A program made the translations under genes and the position numbers. Below are positions 16,997 to 26,308 of a stretch of DNA of 49,338 nt, piece by piece (the first letter of the stretch is position 1; each line of letters starts with the position of its first letter). Under the pieces are notes generated by a model. That model was not told where the DNA came from. It was given only the letters and a program-made list of their open reading frames with translations, and searched no databases. Source of the DNA: Pseudomonadota bacterium (GTDB lineage Bacteria; Pseudomonadota; Alphaproteobacteria; Acetobacterales; Acetobacteraceae); NCBI GenBank assembly GCA_021815825.1, contig JAKAZO010000011.1, positions 1 to 49,338 of the forward strand, in the 5' to 3' direction.

Positions 16997-18088
16997 TCAG
17001 CGCGGGGCGGCGCCATCGAGAAATTGCTGCACCACCTGGAAGAGCTGCATCCGGTTCTTCTCCATCACCACCGTGTGCGTGCCCTCGCCGATCATGGTGT
17101 ACTGCTTCCATGGCGCGTTGACGAGCAGGGGGAACAGTGTCTGGGACATGTAGGGCGGGGTATCGTGATCCCATTCGCCCTGCACGAGCAGCACCGGATT
17201 GAGAATCTTCGCGGGGTCCCAGGTCGGCTTGCCGGCTCGCCAGAAGCGATCGACGTCGAACAGCACACCGTTCGGGGCCCGCAGCACGGGCGGGCTCTGC
17301 TTTGCGCCAACCGGATCGGTGGCGAAGGTCGCATCCGCCCATTCCTCGAACCACCCGGGCGGGATCAGGTCCGCGCGCTTGCTCTCCGGCACCCCGTTCA
17401 TCCAGCGCTTGAACGCGGCGTCGCGCGTGACCGTCCGATAGGCGCCGAGCTTGCCCGGCCCGGCACCGATCGCCGGCGCGCCTTGGATGATCCACAGCGG
17501 CGCATAGAGCACCAGGCGGTGAACCTGATCCGGATGCTCGGCGGCGAAGCCCGCGGCGATGGTCGTCCCCCACGACCAACCCATCACGTCCACGCTGGTG
17601 AGGCTCTCGCGCTTGCGGACGAATTCGACCACCGCGCCCAGATCCGCCACCGCCTGCTCCGTGGTCTCGAGCGGGGCGTTGGCGTCGGCCGGCTGGTCCA
17701 TCTGCGCCGGACGGGTTGAGCGGCCATAGCCTGGCAGGTCGAGCAGATAGACGTCGTAGCCATGCGCCGCCAGGTAATCCATCCAGGACTGGCCGCTCAG
17801 CGCCAGATCGAACGCCGCACTCGCGGGATAGGTGGCGCCGTGCACGAACACCAGCGTGCGCGCCGGACCGAAATGCTCACCGCCCTGCGGGCGCTTGTTG
17901 CGCACATAGATCTGCAGTCCCGCCTGCGGCGAGGGGACGGTCATCTCCTGCATGACGATCGGCACGGACCCGCCCGATCCGGCGGCGTGCGCCGCCCCGA
18001 TCCCGAATAGGCCGGCTGCCCCCAACGGGGCCACGATGGGCGCCACCAGGGCGGCGACGGCAACGGCAAGCCGCTCAACTCCGCGCAT
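16997..18088 (-). CDS. Exported alpha/beta hydrolase inside the gap-pgk operon
   Basis: 363 residues. A likely signal peptide ends near residue 35 (GIGAAHAAG), so the enzyme is probably periplasmic. The alpha/beta fold shows the oxyanion HG (FVHGATYPAS), nucleophile Ser172 in GWSWG, an acid in QGEWDHDTPP and a late His in GEGTHTVV. The substrate is unknown; esterase or peptidase activity is most likely. AGGAGAGG precedes the ATG by about 9 nt. Its placement between gap and pgk, with 30-bp gaps on both sides, is unusual because an exported hydrolase has no evident role in central carbon metabolism. Confidence 0.88.
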   Translation of the reverse strand: MRGVERLAVAVAALVAPIVAPLGAAGLFGIGAAHAAGSGGSVPIVMQEMTVPSPQAGLQIYVRNKRPQGGEHFGPARTLVFVHGATYPASAAFDLALSGQSWMDYLAAHGYDVYLLDLPGYGRSTRPAQMDQPADANAPLETTEQAVADLGAVVEFVRKRESLTSVDVMGWSWGTTIAAGFAAEHPDQVHRLVLYAPLWIIQGAPAIGAGPGKLGAYRTVTRDAAFKRWMNGVPESKRADLIPPGWFEEWADATFATDPVGAKQSPPVLRAPNGVLFDVDRFWRAGKPTWDPAKILNPVLLVQGEWDHDTPPYMSQTLFPLLVNAPWKQYTMIGEGTHTVVMEKNRMQLFQVVQQFLDGAAPR

Positions 18089-18118
18089 TGTTCGTTTCCT
18101 CTCCTGCCGAGCGCAGCC

Positions 18119-19132
18119 TCAGAGCCGGCCGAGCAGCGCCGCGGTATCCGACATGCGGTTGGAAAAGCCCCACTCATTGTCGTACCAGCCCATCACGCGG
18201 GCAAAAGTGCCCTCGATCACCGCCGTCTGCGTCGCATCGAAGGTGCACGACGCGGGGCAGTGATTGAAATCGACGCTGACCAGCTTTTCCGTGCTGTAAT
18301 CGAGCACGCCCTTGAGCGGCCCGGCGGCGGCGGCGCGCATCGCCTCGTTGATTGCCTCCACGCTGCCCGGGCGGGCGAGATTCACGTCGAGAGAGACGAG
18401 CGAGACGTTCGGCGTCGGCACCCGGATCGCGGTGCCGTCGAGCTTGCCCTTCAACTCCGGCAACACCAGCCCGACCGCGCGCGCCGCGCCGGTCGTGGTC
18501 GGGATCGCTGAAACAGCCGCCGCGCGGGCGCGATGGAGGTCCTTGTGCAGCGTGTCCACCGTGCGCTGGTCGCCGGTATAAGCATGGATCGTGACCATGT
18601 AGCCGCGCTCTATCCCGAAGCTCTCGTGCAGCACCTTGGCCATCGGCGCCAGGCAGTTGGTGGTGCAGGAGGCGTTCGAAACCACGGTCATCGCCGGCGT
18701 CAGCGTCGCGTGGTTGACGCCATAGACGATCGTCGCGTCCACCCCGTCGGCGGGGGCCGAGACCAGCACTTTGCGCGCGCCGGCGGTGAGCAGATGCGCC
18801 GCCTCTTCGCGCTTGGTGAACAGCCCGGTGCACTCCATCGCCACATCGACGCCGGCAAGCGGCAGCTTCGCGGGATCCCGCTCGGCGGTGACGCGGATCG
18901 GGCCGTAGGTGCGGCCGTTATGTTGGATGGTGATGCTGCCGGCGCCGACCTCGACCACGCCAGGGAAACGGCCATGGACACTGTCGTAGCGGAACAGGTG
19001 CGCGTTCGCCTCGGTGCTGCCGAGATCGTTGATCAGCACCGGGACCACGTCCTCGCGCCCGCTCTCGACGATGGCGCGTAGCACGAGGCGGCCGATCCGC
19101 CCGAATCCGTTGATCGCGACCTTGACCGACAT
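18119..19132 (-). CDS. gap: Glyceraldehyde-3-phosphate dehydrogenase
   Basis: 337 residues from the ATG at 19132 (MSVKVAINGFGRIGRL), preceded by GGGAGAG; a GTG two codons earlier is an alternative. NAD(P)-binding GFGRIGR, the catalytic Cys in SNASCTTNCLAP and the C-terminal GWYDNEWGFSNRM are intact. Position 34 of the Rossmann fold reads NDLGS, the type found in NAD-utilising enzymes. The operon order tkt-gap is classical for alphaproteobacteria. Tkt ends 46 bp upstream. Confidence 0.97.
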   Translation of the reverse strand: MSVKVAINGFGRIGRLVLRAIVESGREDVVPVLINDLGSTEANAHLFRYDSVHGRFPGVVEVGAGSITIQHNGRTYGPIRVTAERDPAKLPLAGVDVAMECTGLFTKREEAAHLLTAGARKVLVSAPADGVDATIVYGVNHATLTPAMTVVSNASCTTNCLAPMAKVLHESFGIERGYMVTIHAYTGDQRTVDTLHKDLHRARAAAVSAIPTTTGAARAVGLVLPELKGKLDGTAIRVPTPNVSLVSLDVNLARPGSVEAINEAMRAAAAGPLKGVLDYSTEKLVSVDFNHCPASCTFDATQTAVIEGTFARVMGWYDNEWGFSNRMSDTAALLGRL

Positions 19133-19178
19133 CGTCACTCTCCCTGCTCAATCCGGCCCGCATGGGCCGCCCGCCGCA

Positions 19179-21221
19179 TCAGCCGCGGTCCAGACGCTTC
19201 CTCACCGCTGTCGCCACCGCCTCGGCGGTCACGCCGTAATGGCGATACAGCTCCTCGAACGGCGCCGAGGCGCCAAATCCCTCGATGCCGACGAAGGCGC
19301 CGTCCGCGCCCAGCCAGCGCTCCCAGCCAAAGCCGCAGGCCGCCTCGATGCCGACGCGGGGCGCGCCGCCGAGCACCGCGTCGCGATAGCCGGCATCCTG
19401 ATGCGAAAACAGCTCCCAGCATGGCAGCGATACCACGGCGACGGCGACGCCTTCGGCCGCCAGCATCGCCCGCGCCTCCATGGCGATGGCCACTTCCGAG
19501 CCGGTGGCGATCAGCGTCGCCCGGCGCGCGCCCTCGGCCTCGGCCAGCACGTAACCGCCTCGGGCGGACCGGTTCTCGGAGGCGTCGGCGCGCAGACCCG
19601 GCAGCGCCTGGCGCGTCAGCACCAGGAGGCTCGGCCCCTCGGCGCGGCGCAGCGCCAGCTCCCAGCACTCGGCCGTTTCCACCGCGTCCGCCGGGCGCAG
19701 CACCCAGAGATTAGGCATCGCACGCAGGCTGGCGAGGTGCTCGACCGGCTGATGCGTCGGTCCATCCTCGCCGAGGCCGATGCTGTCATGGGTGAGCACA
19801 TGGATCACCCGCACACCCATCAGCGCGGCGAGGCGGATAGCCGGGCGCATATAGTCGGTGAACGCGAAGAACGTGCCGCCATAGGGGATCAACCCGCCAT
19901 GCAGCGCCATGCCGTTCATCGCCGCGGCCATGCCGTGCTCGCGCACGCCGAAATGGATATATCGCCCGCCATAGGCGGCCGGTGCGACCGCCGCCATGCC
20001 TTTGACCTGGGTCAGGTTGGAGCCGGTGAGGTCGGCCGAGCCGCCGACCAGCTCCGGCAGGACCGGCACCAGGGCCTCCAGCACTTTCTGGCTCGACTGG
20101 CGGCTGGCCAGCTTCGGCCGGGATGCGGCCAAATCCGCCTTGAAGGCGGCGAAGCCTTCCTGCCAGGTTTCGGGCAGCTTACCGGCGATCATCCGCTCGA
20201 ACTCGGCGCGCTGGCCGTGGCGGGTCAGGCGCTTCAGCCAGGCCCGCCGCGCCGCCGCGCCGCGCGAGCCGGCCGTCTTCCAGCGCGCGGCAACATCCTC
20301 CGGCACGCTGAAGGGGGGCATGTCCCAGCCCAGCGCCAGCTTGGTCGCGGCCGCCTCGGCGCCACCCAGTGGCGAGCCATGGGCAGCGGCGGTACCCGCC
20401 TTGGTCGGAGCGGCGAAGCCGATGATGGTGCGGCAGGCGATCAGCGTCGGCTTCTTCGACCGCTGGGCCAGGGAGAGCGCCGCGGCAATCTGTGCCGGAT
20501 CGTGCCCGTCGATACGCTTCACGGTCCAGCCATAGGCGGCGAAGCGCTTCAGCACGTCGTCCGAGCAGGCCAGATCTGTCCCGCCATCGATGGAAATGGC
20601 GTTATCGTCGAACAGCACCGTCAGCCGGTCGAGCCGCAGATGGCCGGCAAGGCTGGCGGCCTCGTGGCTCACCCCCTCCATGAGATCGCCGTCCGAGGCG
20701 ATCACCCATGTCCGATGATCGACCAGGCTCCGCCCGAAGCGGGCAGCCAGCATGCGCTCGGCCAGCGCCATGCCGACGGCCGTGGCGATGCCCTGGCCCA
20801 GCGGGCCGGTGGTGGTCTCGATCCCCGGATGGCCGCCATACTCGGGATGGCCGGCGGCGGGCGAGTGCAATTGGCGGAACCGGCGCAGTTCCTCGATCCC
20901 CATCCCGACATGCCCGCTCAGGTGCAGCAGCGCATAGAGCAGCGCCGAGCCGTGGCCCGCGGAGAGCACGAAACGGTCGCGATCGGGCCAGCGCGGATCG
21001 GCGGCGTCGTATTTCAGGAACCGCGTCCACAGCATCGCGGCAACATCCGCCATGCCCAGCGGCAGGCCGGGATGGCCGGACTTCGCCGCCTCGACGGCAT
21101 CGATGGCGAGTGCACGCAGCGCGTCCGCCAAGCGCCGCTCGGCGCCGTCGGAACCGGTCAGCAGCGCCGCTTGCCGCGCCTGCGCGGAGCGGTCGAGCGG
21201 GATATCAACAACCGTTGCCAT
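19179..21221 (-). CDS. tkt: Transketolase
   Basis: 680 residues, full length. [13 protein letters not shown] at the N-terminus, the thiamine-diphosphate motif [15 protein letters not shown] ending in DDNAIS, and the pyrimidine-domain [16 protein letters not shown] are present. It transfers two-carbon units in the pentose-phosphate and Calvin cycles. It is the first gene of the tkt-gap-hydrolase-pgk-tusA-like run and shares a 45-bp upstream gap with the M20 hydrolase gene, which is on the same strand. Confidence 0.97.
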   Translation of the reverse strand: MATVVDIPLDRSAQARQAALLTGSDGAERRLADALRALAIDAVEAAKSGHPGLPLGMADVAAMLWTRFLKYDAADPRWPDRDRFVLSAGHGSALLYALLHLSGHVGMGIEELRRFRQLHSPAAGHPEYGGHPGIETTTGPLGQGIATAVGMALAERMLAARFGRSLVDHRTWVIASDGDLMEGVSHEAASLAGHLRLDRLTVLFDDNAISIDGGTDLACSDDVLKRFAAYGWTVKRIDGHDPAQIAAALSLAQRSKKPTLIACRTIIGFAAPTKAGTAAAHGSPLGGAEAAATKLALGWDMPPFSVPEDVAARWKTAGSRGAAARRAWLKRLTRHGQRAEFERMIAGKLPETWQEGFAAFKADLAASRPKLASRQSSQKVLEALVPVLPELVGGSADLTGSNLTQVKGMAAVAPAAYGGRYIHFGVREHGMAAAMNGMALHGGLIPYGGTFFAFTDYMRPAIRLAALMGVRVIHVLTHDSIGLGEDGPTHQPVEHLASLRAMPNLWVLRPADAVETAECWELALRRAEGPSLLVLTRQALPGLRADASENRSARGGYVLAEAEGARRATLIATGSEVAIAMEARAMLAAEGVAVAVVSLPCWELFSHQDAGYRDAVLGGAPRVGIEAACGFGWERWLGADGAFVGIEGFGASAPFEELYRHYGVTAEAVATAVRKRLDRG

Positions 21222-21266
21222 GCCCGGGCTATAGAGGCGGCCCGACGGCGAGGCAAGACGCGCTGC

Positions 21267-22523
21267 TCACGCGGCCGCGGGCCGATTCGCGCGTGCCAGG
21301 ACGGACTCGAACAGCACCTGACACCCTGCCGCGGCCTCCTCGGGCGCGATGCTCTCCGCCTCGTTGTGCGACAGCCCGTCGCGGCACGGTGTGAAGATCA
21401 TCGCCACCGGCGCGCGGCGGGCCAGCAGCACGGCGTCATGACCGGCCCCGGAGACGATCTCGCGCGACCCATATCCCGCCCGGGCCGCCGCCGCGCGGAC
21501 CAGCGCGACGCAGTCCGGGTCGAACGCCTGCGCCGGCATCCGGAACATCCGCTGGATCGCCAGCTTCACCCCGCAATCGCGGGCGATGAACCCCGCCTCG
21601 CGCGGGAACTGCGCATCGATGCGGTCGATCTCGGCGCCGGAGGGATGGCGGAACTCGACCGTGAAGCGCACCTCGCCGGGGATCACGTTGCGGCTGTTGG
21701 GCCGCACCTCGAACCGGCCGACCGTGCCGCGCCCGTCGGCGCCGCGCGCGCGCATCATCCGGTCGACCAGGTCGACGACGCGCGCGGCGCAGACCAGCGC
21801 ATCCCTGCGCGCCGCGGGCGGCGTGGTGCCGGCATGCGCATCCTGCCCAGTGGCAACGGCCTCATACCAGATCTGGGCCTGCGCCCCCGTGACGACACCG
21901 ATCATCGCGCCCGCCTGTTCGAGAATCGGGCCCTGCTCGATATGGAGCTCGAAATAGGCGTCGACCGGAAACGCCGCCGCCGGCGCGTCACCGCGCGCGC
22001 CGATCGCGTCCAGCGCTGCGCCGAAGCTCACCCCGTCGGCGTCGGTCCGCGGCAGCACTTCGTCCAGCCCGTGCGCGCCGACCCAGACGCCCGAACCGGT
22101 CAGGCCGAGGCCGAAGCGGCTGCCCTCCTCGTCGGTCCAGTTGACGAGCTCCAGCGGCGCCGCGGTGACGAGGCCGCGATCGTCCAGCGTCCGCATCACC
22201 TCGAGCCCGGCCATCACGCCGAGCGCGCCGTCGAACTTGCCGCCCGAGGGCTGGCTGTCGAGATGGCTGCCGAACAGCACCGGCGGACGCCCCGGCTCGC
22301 GCCCCTCACGGCGGGCGAACATGTTGCCGACGGCGTCGACGCGCACCGTCAGCCCGGCCGCCGCGCACTGTGCGCGGAAGGCGGCGCGGGCCGCGCCATC
22401 CTCGGCCGAGAGGGCGAGGCGGCGGACACCGCCCTTCTGCGTGGCGCCAAACTCCGCCATGGCCATCAGGCTGGCCCAAAGCCGCGCACCATCGATGCGC
22501 CAGACGGGATCCTGGCTCGGCAT
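21267..22523 (-). CDS. M20-family Zn hydrolase (allantoate / N-carbamoyl-amino-acid amidohydrolase type)
   Basis: 418 residues from the ATG at 22523 (MPSQDPVWRIDGARLWASL). Metal-binding residues are visible: His87 in GSHLDSQPSGGKFDG, Asp98, Glu132/133 in NWTDEEGSRF, a His in ELHIEQGPILE and the final LSHNEAESI. This is the AllC/HyuC/beta-ureidopropionase group, which hydrolyses ureido C-N bonds and releases ammonia and CO2. The exact substrate cannot be read. No hydantoinase or allantoinase is next to it, but it fits the window's general richness in nitrogen-releasing hydrolases. Confidence 0.9.
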   Translation of the reverse strand: MPSQDPVWRIDGARLWASLMAMAEFGATQKGGVRRLALSAEDGAARAAFRAQCAAAGLTVRVDAVGNMFARREGREPGRPPVLFGSHLDSQPSGGKFDGALGVMAGLEVMRTLDDRGLVTAAPLELVNWTDEEGSRFGLGLTGSGVWVGAHGLDEVLPRTDADGVSFGAALDAIGARGDAPAAAFPVDAYFELHIEQGPILEQAGAMIGVVTGAQAQIWYEAVATGQDAHAGTTPPAARRDALVCAARVVDLVDRMMRARGADGRGTVGRFEVRPNSRNVIPGEVRFTVEFRHPSGAEIDRIDAQFPREAGFIARDCGVKLAIQRMFRMPAQAFDPDCVALVRAAAARAGYGSREIVSGAGHDAVLLARRAPVAMIFTPCRDGLSHNEAESIAPEEAAAGCQVLFESVLARANRPAAA

Positions 22524-22593
22524 TGCGCGACTCCTGTCGTGCGTGCGCCCTATCTTGCCGCCGCTGCCGCTTCCTGCAAGCTTGCACCCGCCG

Positions 22594-23043
22594 ATGACGA
22601 TGCCCCTGCCCTTTCGCGCGACTGTGCTGATCGCGGCTCTGGCGCTGCCGGTCGGCTGCCACCTGATCGACCAGACCGATTTCGGCGCCAAGCCGGCCCC
22701 ACCGGCGCCGGACCAGCTGGCCGAGGCAATGCGCCCGAACGCGACCGTGCCGCTGGTCGCTATTCGCTATGACGGAGGCGAGAACGCCTACGGTCCGGCG
22801 CTGCAGCGCGCGGTGGAAATGGCCGAAGCGCGACGGGCGGACCCGCGCTACGAGGTGGTGGCGGTGGTGCCGGCGAAGGGCAGCCCCGCCGAGCAGGTGG
22901 CCGCCGCCGAGCAGGCCGGCCAGGATGCCCGCGACGTTGCGGACCGCCTGCTCGCGCTCGGCGTGACCGCGGCGGCGATCCGTCTCTCGGCCCGCACCGA
23001 GCCGGGGCTCACCGCGCGCGAGGTGCGCGTCTATCTGCGCTGA
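22594..23043 (+). CDS. Small OmpA-C-like or hypothetical lipoprotein
   Basis: 149 residues; a second ATG two codons later is an alternative start. A short signal ends in the lipobox LPVGC, so it is an exported lipoprotein. The mature part contains VPLVAIRYDGGENAYG, then an alpha/beta stretch (DVADRLLALGVTAAAIRLS) that resembles the end of an OmpA-type or similar periplasmic domain, but too little for a firm call. It is divergent from the M20 hydrolase (70 bp), and its stop abuts the stop of the convergent tonB with no spacing. Confidence 0.72.
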   Translation: MTMPLPFRATVLIAALALPVGCHLIDQTDFGAKPAPPAPDQLAEAMRPNATVPLVAIRYDGGENAYGPALQRAVEMAEARRADPRYEVVAVVPAKGSPAEQVAAAEQAGQDARDVADRLLALGVTAAAIRLSARTEPGLTAREVRVYLR

Positions 23044-24066
23044 TCAGCGCGCCACCAGCATGTAGTGGATGGTCAGGTCGAAGGTCACCGTCGGATCGGG
23101 CGAGCCGAAGGGCAGCGGCGGCAGACGGGCATCGCGGAACATCCCGATGGTGGCATCGTCCAGCGCGCGATAGCCGGAGCCGGAGCGGAGCCCGACCGAG
23201 GCCACCGTGCCATCAGCGTTCATCACCACGCGGACCGTGGACAGGCCCTGCTCGCCGCGCATCGCCGCGTCCTGCGGGTAGTATTTGTGCATCTCGAGCC
23301 AGGCGGCCAGCTCGTTGCGCCAGTCGGAGCCAAGCTGCTCACTGGAGGAGAAATCCGCCCGCGGCGTGACGGAGAAGGTGCCCTTCCGGTGCGGCCCCTC
23401 GGCCAGCGACGTCGAGTTGCCGTTGAAGGCCGGCCCGAAGGAGAATTTCATCGGTGCCGGGAAGCGCACCGCCGGGCGCGGCGGCGCCGGTGCCTGACGA
23501 GGCGGCGCCGGCCGCGCCGGTTTGGGCGCCGGCTCGAGCAGCGGGTGCGCCTCGACCCGTGGCTCTTCGGCCGGCGGCTTGACGGGTTCGACGCGCGGCG
23601 CGGGCTGAGCCGCCGGGGGCTTCACCACCGCCACGCTCTCCGGCGCCGTGAGGACCGGCGGCGCAGTCTCCTTGGCCGGGGCTTCTTGCGCCGGCTGCGC
23701 CTTCGGCGCCGGTTCGGCGGTCCGCGGCAGCGGCGGTGCGGTCTCAGGGGCGGCGGCCGGTGGCACGGGCGGGGTGGGCAGCGCCTCCGGCGCGGGTGGC
23801 GCCGGTGGCGGTGGCTCGGGTGGTGTCGGCTGCGGCTGGGCCGGCCGGGGCAATTCCTGCGTTTCAGTCGGATGCGGCACGCTCGGGCCGTTGGTCGTGC
23901 CGGTCTCGAACACCATCGCCACCGCCGGCGGTGGCAGCGCCTCCGGGGGGGCGCCGCGGCGGATGACGACGGTCAGCAGCAGAAGCACGAAGAGATGCAG
24001 CAGCAGCGAGATCAGCGCCACGCGCCCAAGCCGCGGGCGCTGCCGCCGGCGCGGCCGTACCCGCAC
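23044..24066 (-). CDS. tonB: Energy transducer TonB-family protein
   Basis: A basic N-terminus (VRVRPRRRQRPRLGR), one membrane helix (VALISLLLHLFVLLLLTVVI), a long Pro/Ala/Glu/Lys-rich periplasm-spanning region (~180 residues) and a C-terminal TonB domain (GLSTVRVVMNADGTVASVGL, then SGSGYRALDDATIGMFRDA) are all clear. It couples the proton-motive force to outer-membrane receptors. Start is uncertain. I use the GTG at 24066 just before the helix; the frame is open to 24315 with only TTG starts (24138, 24168, 24315) and no good ribosome-binding site. No exbB/exbD or receptor is adjacent. Confidence 0.85.
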   Translation of the reverse strand: MRVRPRRRQRPRLGRVALISLLLHLFVLLLLTVVIRRGAPPEALPPPAVAMVFETGTTNGPSVPHPTETQELPRPAQPQPTPPEPPPPAPPAPEALPTPPVPPAAAPETAPPLPRTAEPAPKAQPAQEAPAKETAPPVLTAPESVAVVKPPAAQPAPRVEPVKPPAEEPRVEAHPLLEPAPKPARPAPPRQAPAPPRPAVRFPAPMKFSFGPAFNGNSTSLAEGPHRKGTFSVTPRADFSSSEQLGSDWRNELAAWLEMHKYYPQDAAMRGEQGLSTVRVVMNADGTVASVGLRSGSGYRALDDATIGMFRDARLPPLPFGSPDPTVTFDLTIHYMLVAR

Positions 24067-24477
24067 GGGCCAGGCGCGCAGATCGCCGGCGCGCGGCTGC
24101 GTCCGAACCTGCGCTCTCGATCGCGCCTGGATCAGCAATCTCTGCAGCGGCGTTGAACGTGGCGGCAATACGCTCAGGGCGGTCTCAACGGGCGAGGATG
24201 ATTGAGAACTCGGACAAAAGGGCGCAGCCCGGACAGCGCGCCCTCCGATAGCGCACTCTGCCGCCGTTCGGAAGGGCGGCGAGAGGGATCGAGGGACCGG
24301 GCGGAGATGCGTCAACGCGCCGGCATGACAACCCGATTGTGCACTGCACGTCTTCAGGTTGCAAAGAAGCCCGGCGGGGGCGCACTATAAATTTTCTTTA
24401 GGAATGCGTCGGTCCGCCCCGTCGGCGCTCGCACTCCCATCCGACGTCGGCTGACGCGCCAACCGGAGGTCACGATC
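24067..24477. other. Divergent gap between tonB and the CBS gene
   Basis: About 410 bp between tonB (leftward) and the CBS gene (rightward). The left 250 bp could encode an N-terminal extension of TonB but look non-coding. An AT-rich patch at 24385-24402 (CTATAAATTTTCTTTAG) stands out and probably marks the CBS gene promoter; TTGCAA at 24359 is too far (about 20 nt) for an ideal -35. Confidence 0.5.
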
Positions 24478-24912
24478 ATGACGATCGCCGCAATTCTGAA
24501 GCATAAAGGCCACGACGTTACCGCCGCCCGTCCGACCGACACGATCGCCGAGGTCTCTGCACTGCTCGCCCAGCGCGGCATCGGCGCCGTTCTGGTGCGT
24601 GATGCCGCCGCCAAGGTGCTCGGCATCGTCAGCGAACGGGATATCGTCCGCGCCCTGGCTCGCCATGGCGCCCGCACCCTCGAGATGACCGCCGCGCAGC
24701 TGATGGTCACCGAATTGCGCACCGCCAGGCCGGAGACGACCGAGGCCGAGGCGATGAGCATGATGACCGAGGGCCGCTTTCGCCATCTGCCGGTGGTGAA
24801 GGACGGGCAACTGCTCGGCCTGATCAGCATCGGCGACGTCGTCAAGGCGCGGCTGATGCAGCAGGAGCACGAGGTGGACAGCCTTCGCGCCTACGTCGTC
24901 GGCGCTGCCTGA
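24478..24912 (+). CDS. CBS-domain-pair protein
   Basis: 144 residues made of two CBS motifs: roughly residues 8-65 (TDTIAEVSALLAQRGIGAVL, then LGIVSERDIVRALA) and 75-130 (MMTEGRFRHLPVVKDGQLLG, then LISIGDVVKARL). Such stand-alone CBS pairs bind adenosyl nucleotides and act as energy or stress sensors; the partner is unknown. GGAGG lies 8 nt before the ATG. The downstream 244 bp hold no gene, then mscL. Confidence 0.93.
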   Translation: MTIAAILKHKGHDVTAARPTDTIAEVSALLAQRGIGAVLVRDAAAKVLGIVSERDIVRALARHGARTLEMTAAQLMVTELRTARPETTEAEAMSMMTEGRFRHLPVVKDGQLLGLISIGDVVKARLMQQEHEVDSLRAYVVGAA

Positions 24913-25156
24913 ACCGCTCCGAGCCGTCTGGGCACGCTCGAGCAATTTCTCTCCGATCCGCTCCAGCCGTCCCGGCCGGGGCTGATCGGGGGGTGCTCAG
25001 GGCCGATCGGGTTCCATCGCACGACCGCGCGCGCCGATTGCTCTGCCAGTTCGTGCGGCGAGCAGTTGACCCAGACCACCCGCTGCTGGAACACTCGTTG
25101 CGCACCAGTTCCGGCGCCGCCAGAGCGCCGGCGCGCGTCGCGAGGGGGAGGGTCTG

Positions 25157-25612
25157 ATGAGTGGTTTTGTACCGAAGCGTCCAGGGTGGGTCGACGAGTT
25201 CCGCGCCTTTATCATGCGCGGCAGTGTCGTCGACCTTGCCGTCGGCATTATCATCGGCGCGGCGTTCACCGCGATCGTCGGCAGCCTGGTCAAGGACATT
25301 TTCAACCCGCTCATCGGACTGCTCGTCGGCGGCATCGATTTTTCCAACGTCTTCATCACACTGAAGGGCCCGACCGCGCCGACACTGGCCGCCGCCCAGC
25401 AGGCCGGCGCAGTCACGCTGAATATCGGCGTGTTCATCAACGCCGTGATCCAGTTCCTGATCGTCAGTTTCGCCATCTTCTGGGTGGTGAAAGGGCTGAG
25501 CCGGCTGCAGCGCAAAGCCGAGGCCGCACCGGCACCCCCGCCAGGGCCGACGCCGAGCGAGGCGCTGCTCACCGAGATCCGGGACCTGCTCCGCGCCTCG
25601 GCGGCGAAGTAG
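25157..25612 (+). CDS. mscL: Large-conductance mechanosensitive channel
   Basis: 151 residues. The MscL signature VDEFRAFIMRGSVVDLAVGI with TM1 (IIIGAAFTAIVGSLVKD) and TM2 (GVFINAVIQFLIVSFAIFWV), followed by a cytoplasmic helix (TPSEALLTEIRDLLRA), is complete. It opens under hypo-osmotic shock. GGGGGAGGG lies about 5 nt before the ATG. Monocistronic; convergent with cynS across 184 bp. Confidence 0.97.
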   Translation: MSGFVPKRPGWVDEFRAFIMRGSVVDLAVGIIIGAAFTAIVGSLVKDIFNPLIGLLVGGIDFSNVFITLKGPTAPTLAAAQQAGAVTLNIGVFINAVIQFLIVSFAIFWVVKGLSRLQRKAEAAPAPPPGPTPSEALLTEIRDLLRASAAK

Positions 25613-25635
25613 CGGCCCCGCCTGGAGCGGCCCCG

Positions 25636-25700
25636 GATCGGATCGAGTCGTTCCGGCGCGGGCAGTTCGGGGTTGGTCTCGACTCATATGCTTCCAGGGC
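25636..25700 (+). repeat. Dispersed repeat copy A
   Basis: A 65-bp block starting GATCGGATCGAGTCGTTCCG and ending GACTCATATGCTTCCAGGGC. It aligns along its whole length, in the same orientation, with 28462-28532 (copy B). Both are intergenic, consistent with a chromosome-wide dispersed element. It lies between convergent mscL and cynS. Confidence 0.65.
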
Positions 25701-25733
25701 GGATCCGCGCCCAACGTCGCGCGGACCCCGCCC
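25697..25733. terminator. GC-rich stem-loop between mscL and cynS
   Basis: GGGCGGATCCGCGC pairs imperfectly with GCGCGGACCCCGCCC a few bases downstream (one bulge), and the inner GCGGATCCGC is itself a perfect palindrome. Its placement between two converging genes suits a bidirectional terminator, although no T-tract is present. Confidence 0.4.
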
Positions 25734-25796
25734 TAATTCGATGTTCGACCGCGCAGGTTCATCCCACCAGACGATTCCGTGTCTTGGGATGCATGA

Positions 25797-26252
25797 CTAG
25801 TAGCGCTGATACGGCAGGAATTTCCCGGAGAGGGTGAGCTTGACCCGGTCGCCTTTCTGATCAGGCTGGCGTTCTAGGCTCATGTCGAAATCGATCGCAC
25901 TCATGATGCCGTCGCCGAACTCCTCCTCGATCAGCGCCTTCCAGCTGGTGCCGTAGACCATGACGAGCTCGTAGAACCGGTAGATCAGCGGGTCCGTCGG
26001 CACCGCGCCGGGGAGCGAGCCGCGATAGGGAATCTCCTGCAGCAGCGCGATTTCCTCCGCGTCGAGGTCGAACAGCGCGCCGGCCTTGGCGGCCGTTTCC
26101 GCCGTCATCGACATCTGCCCCAGGCAGGCGGCGCAGCTCCAGACCGGGCTGTGGCCGAGCCGCGCGGCGATCTCCGCCCAGCTCAGGCCGCGCACCCGCT
26201 TGAGGCCGAGAATCTTGCGCCCGAGCGCCGTCTTCGCATCGTTCATTGCCAT
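25797..26252 (-). CDS. cynS: Cyanate hydratase (cyanase)
   Basis: 151 residues, about 5 shorter than the E. coli enzyme. Bicarbonate-dependent conversion of cyanate to ammonia and CO2 in the cytoplasm. The catalytic residues align with E. coli Arg96/Glu99/Ser122 at Arg92 and Glu95 (IYRFYELV) and Ser118 (GIMSAIDF). The N-terminal helical domain (LSWAEIAARLGHSPVW) and the C-terminal VKLTLSGKFLPYQRY are typical. ATG at 26246 is a possible alternative start. It stands alone, without cynT or a transporter, 57 bp from the ClC gene on the same strand. Confidence 0.97.
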   Translation of the reverse strand: MAMNDAKTALGRKILGLKRVRGLSWAEIAARLGHSPVWSCAACLGQMSMTAETAAKAGALFDLDAEEIALLQEIPYRGSLPGAVPTDPLIYRFYELVMVYGTSWKALIEEEFGDGIMSAIDFDMSLERQPDQKGDRVKLTLSGKFLPYQRY

Positions 26253-26308
26253 AGTCCCCCCCTTGCGACCTCTGCCATGTCTCCCGTTCCACAGGAGTAC
26301 AGCCCTTA

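Noticed and set aside
21267-22523. M20 amidohydrolase as part of the biuret island
   Set aside because: It is 12 kb away, shows no sigma-54 site and sits next to transketolase; only a loose thematic link.
19014-22772. A 1252-codon open frame on the plus strand opposite transketolase, gap and the M20 hydrolase
   Set aside because: Composition is His/Arg/Gln/Gly-rich and without domains; long antisense frames are expected in GC-rich DNA, and the opposite strand carries clear enzymes.
24067-24315. 83-residue N-terminal extension of TonB from a TTG
   Set aside because: No ribosome-binding site, Cys/Ser/Pro-rich non-typical sequence before the basic-helix TonB start; kept only as a possibility.
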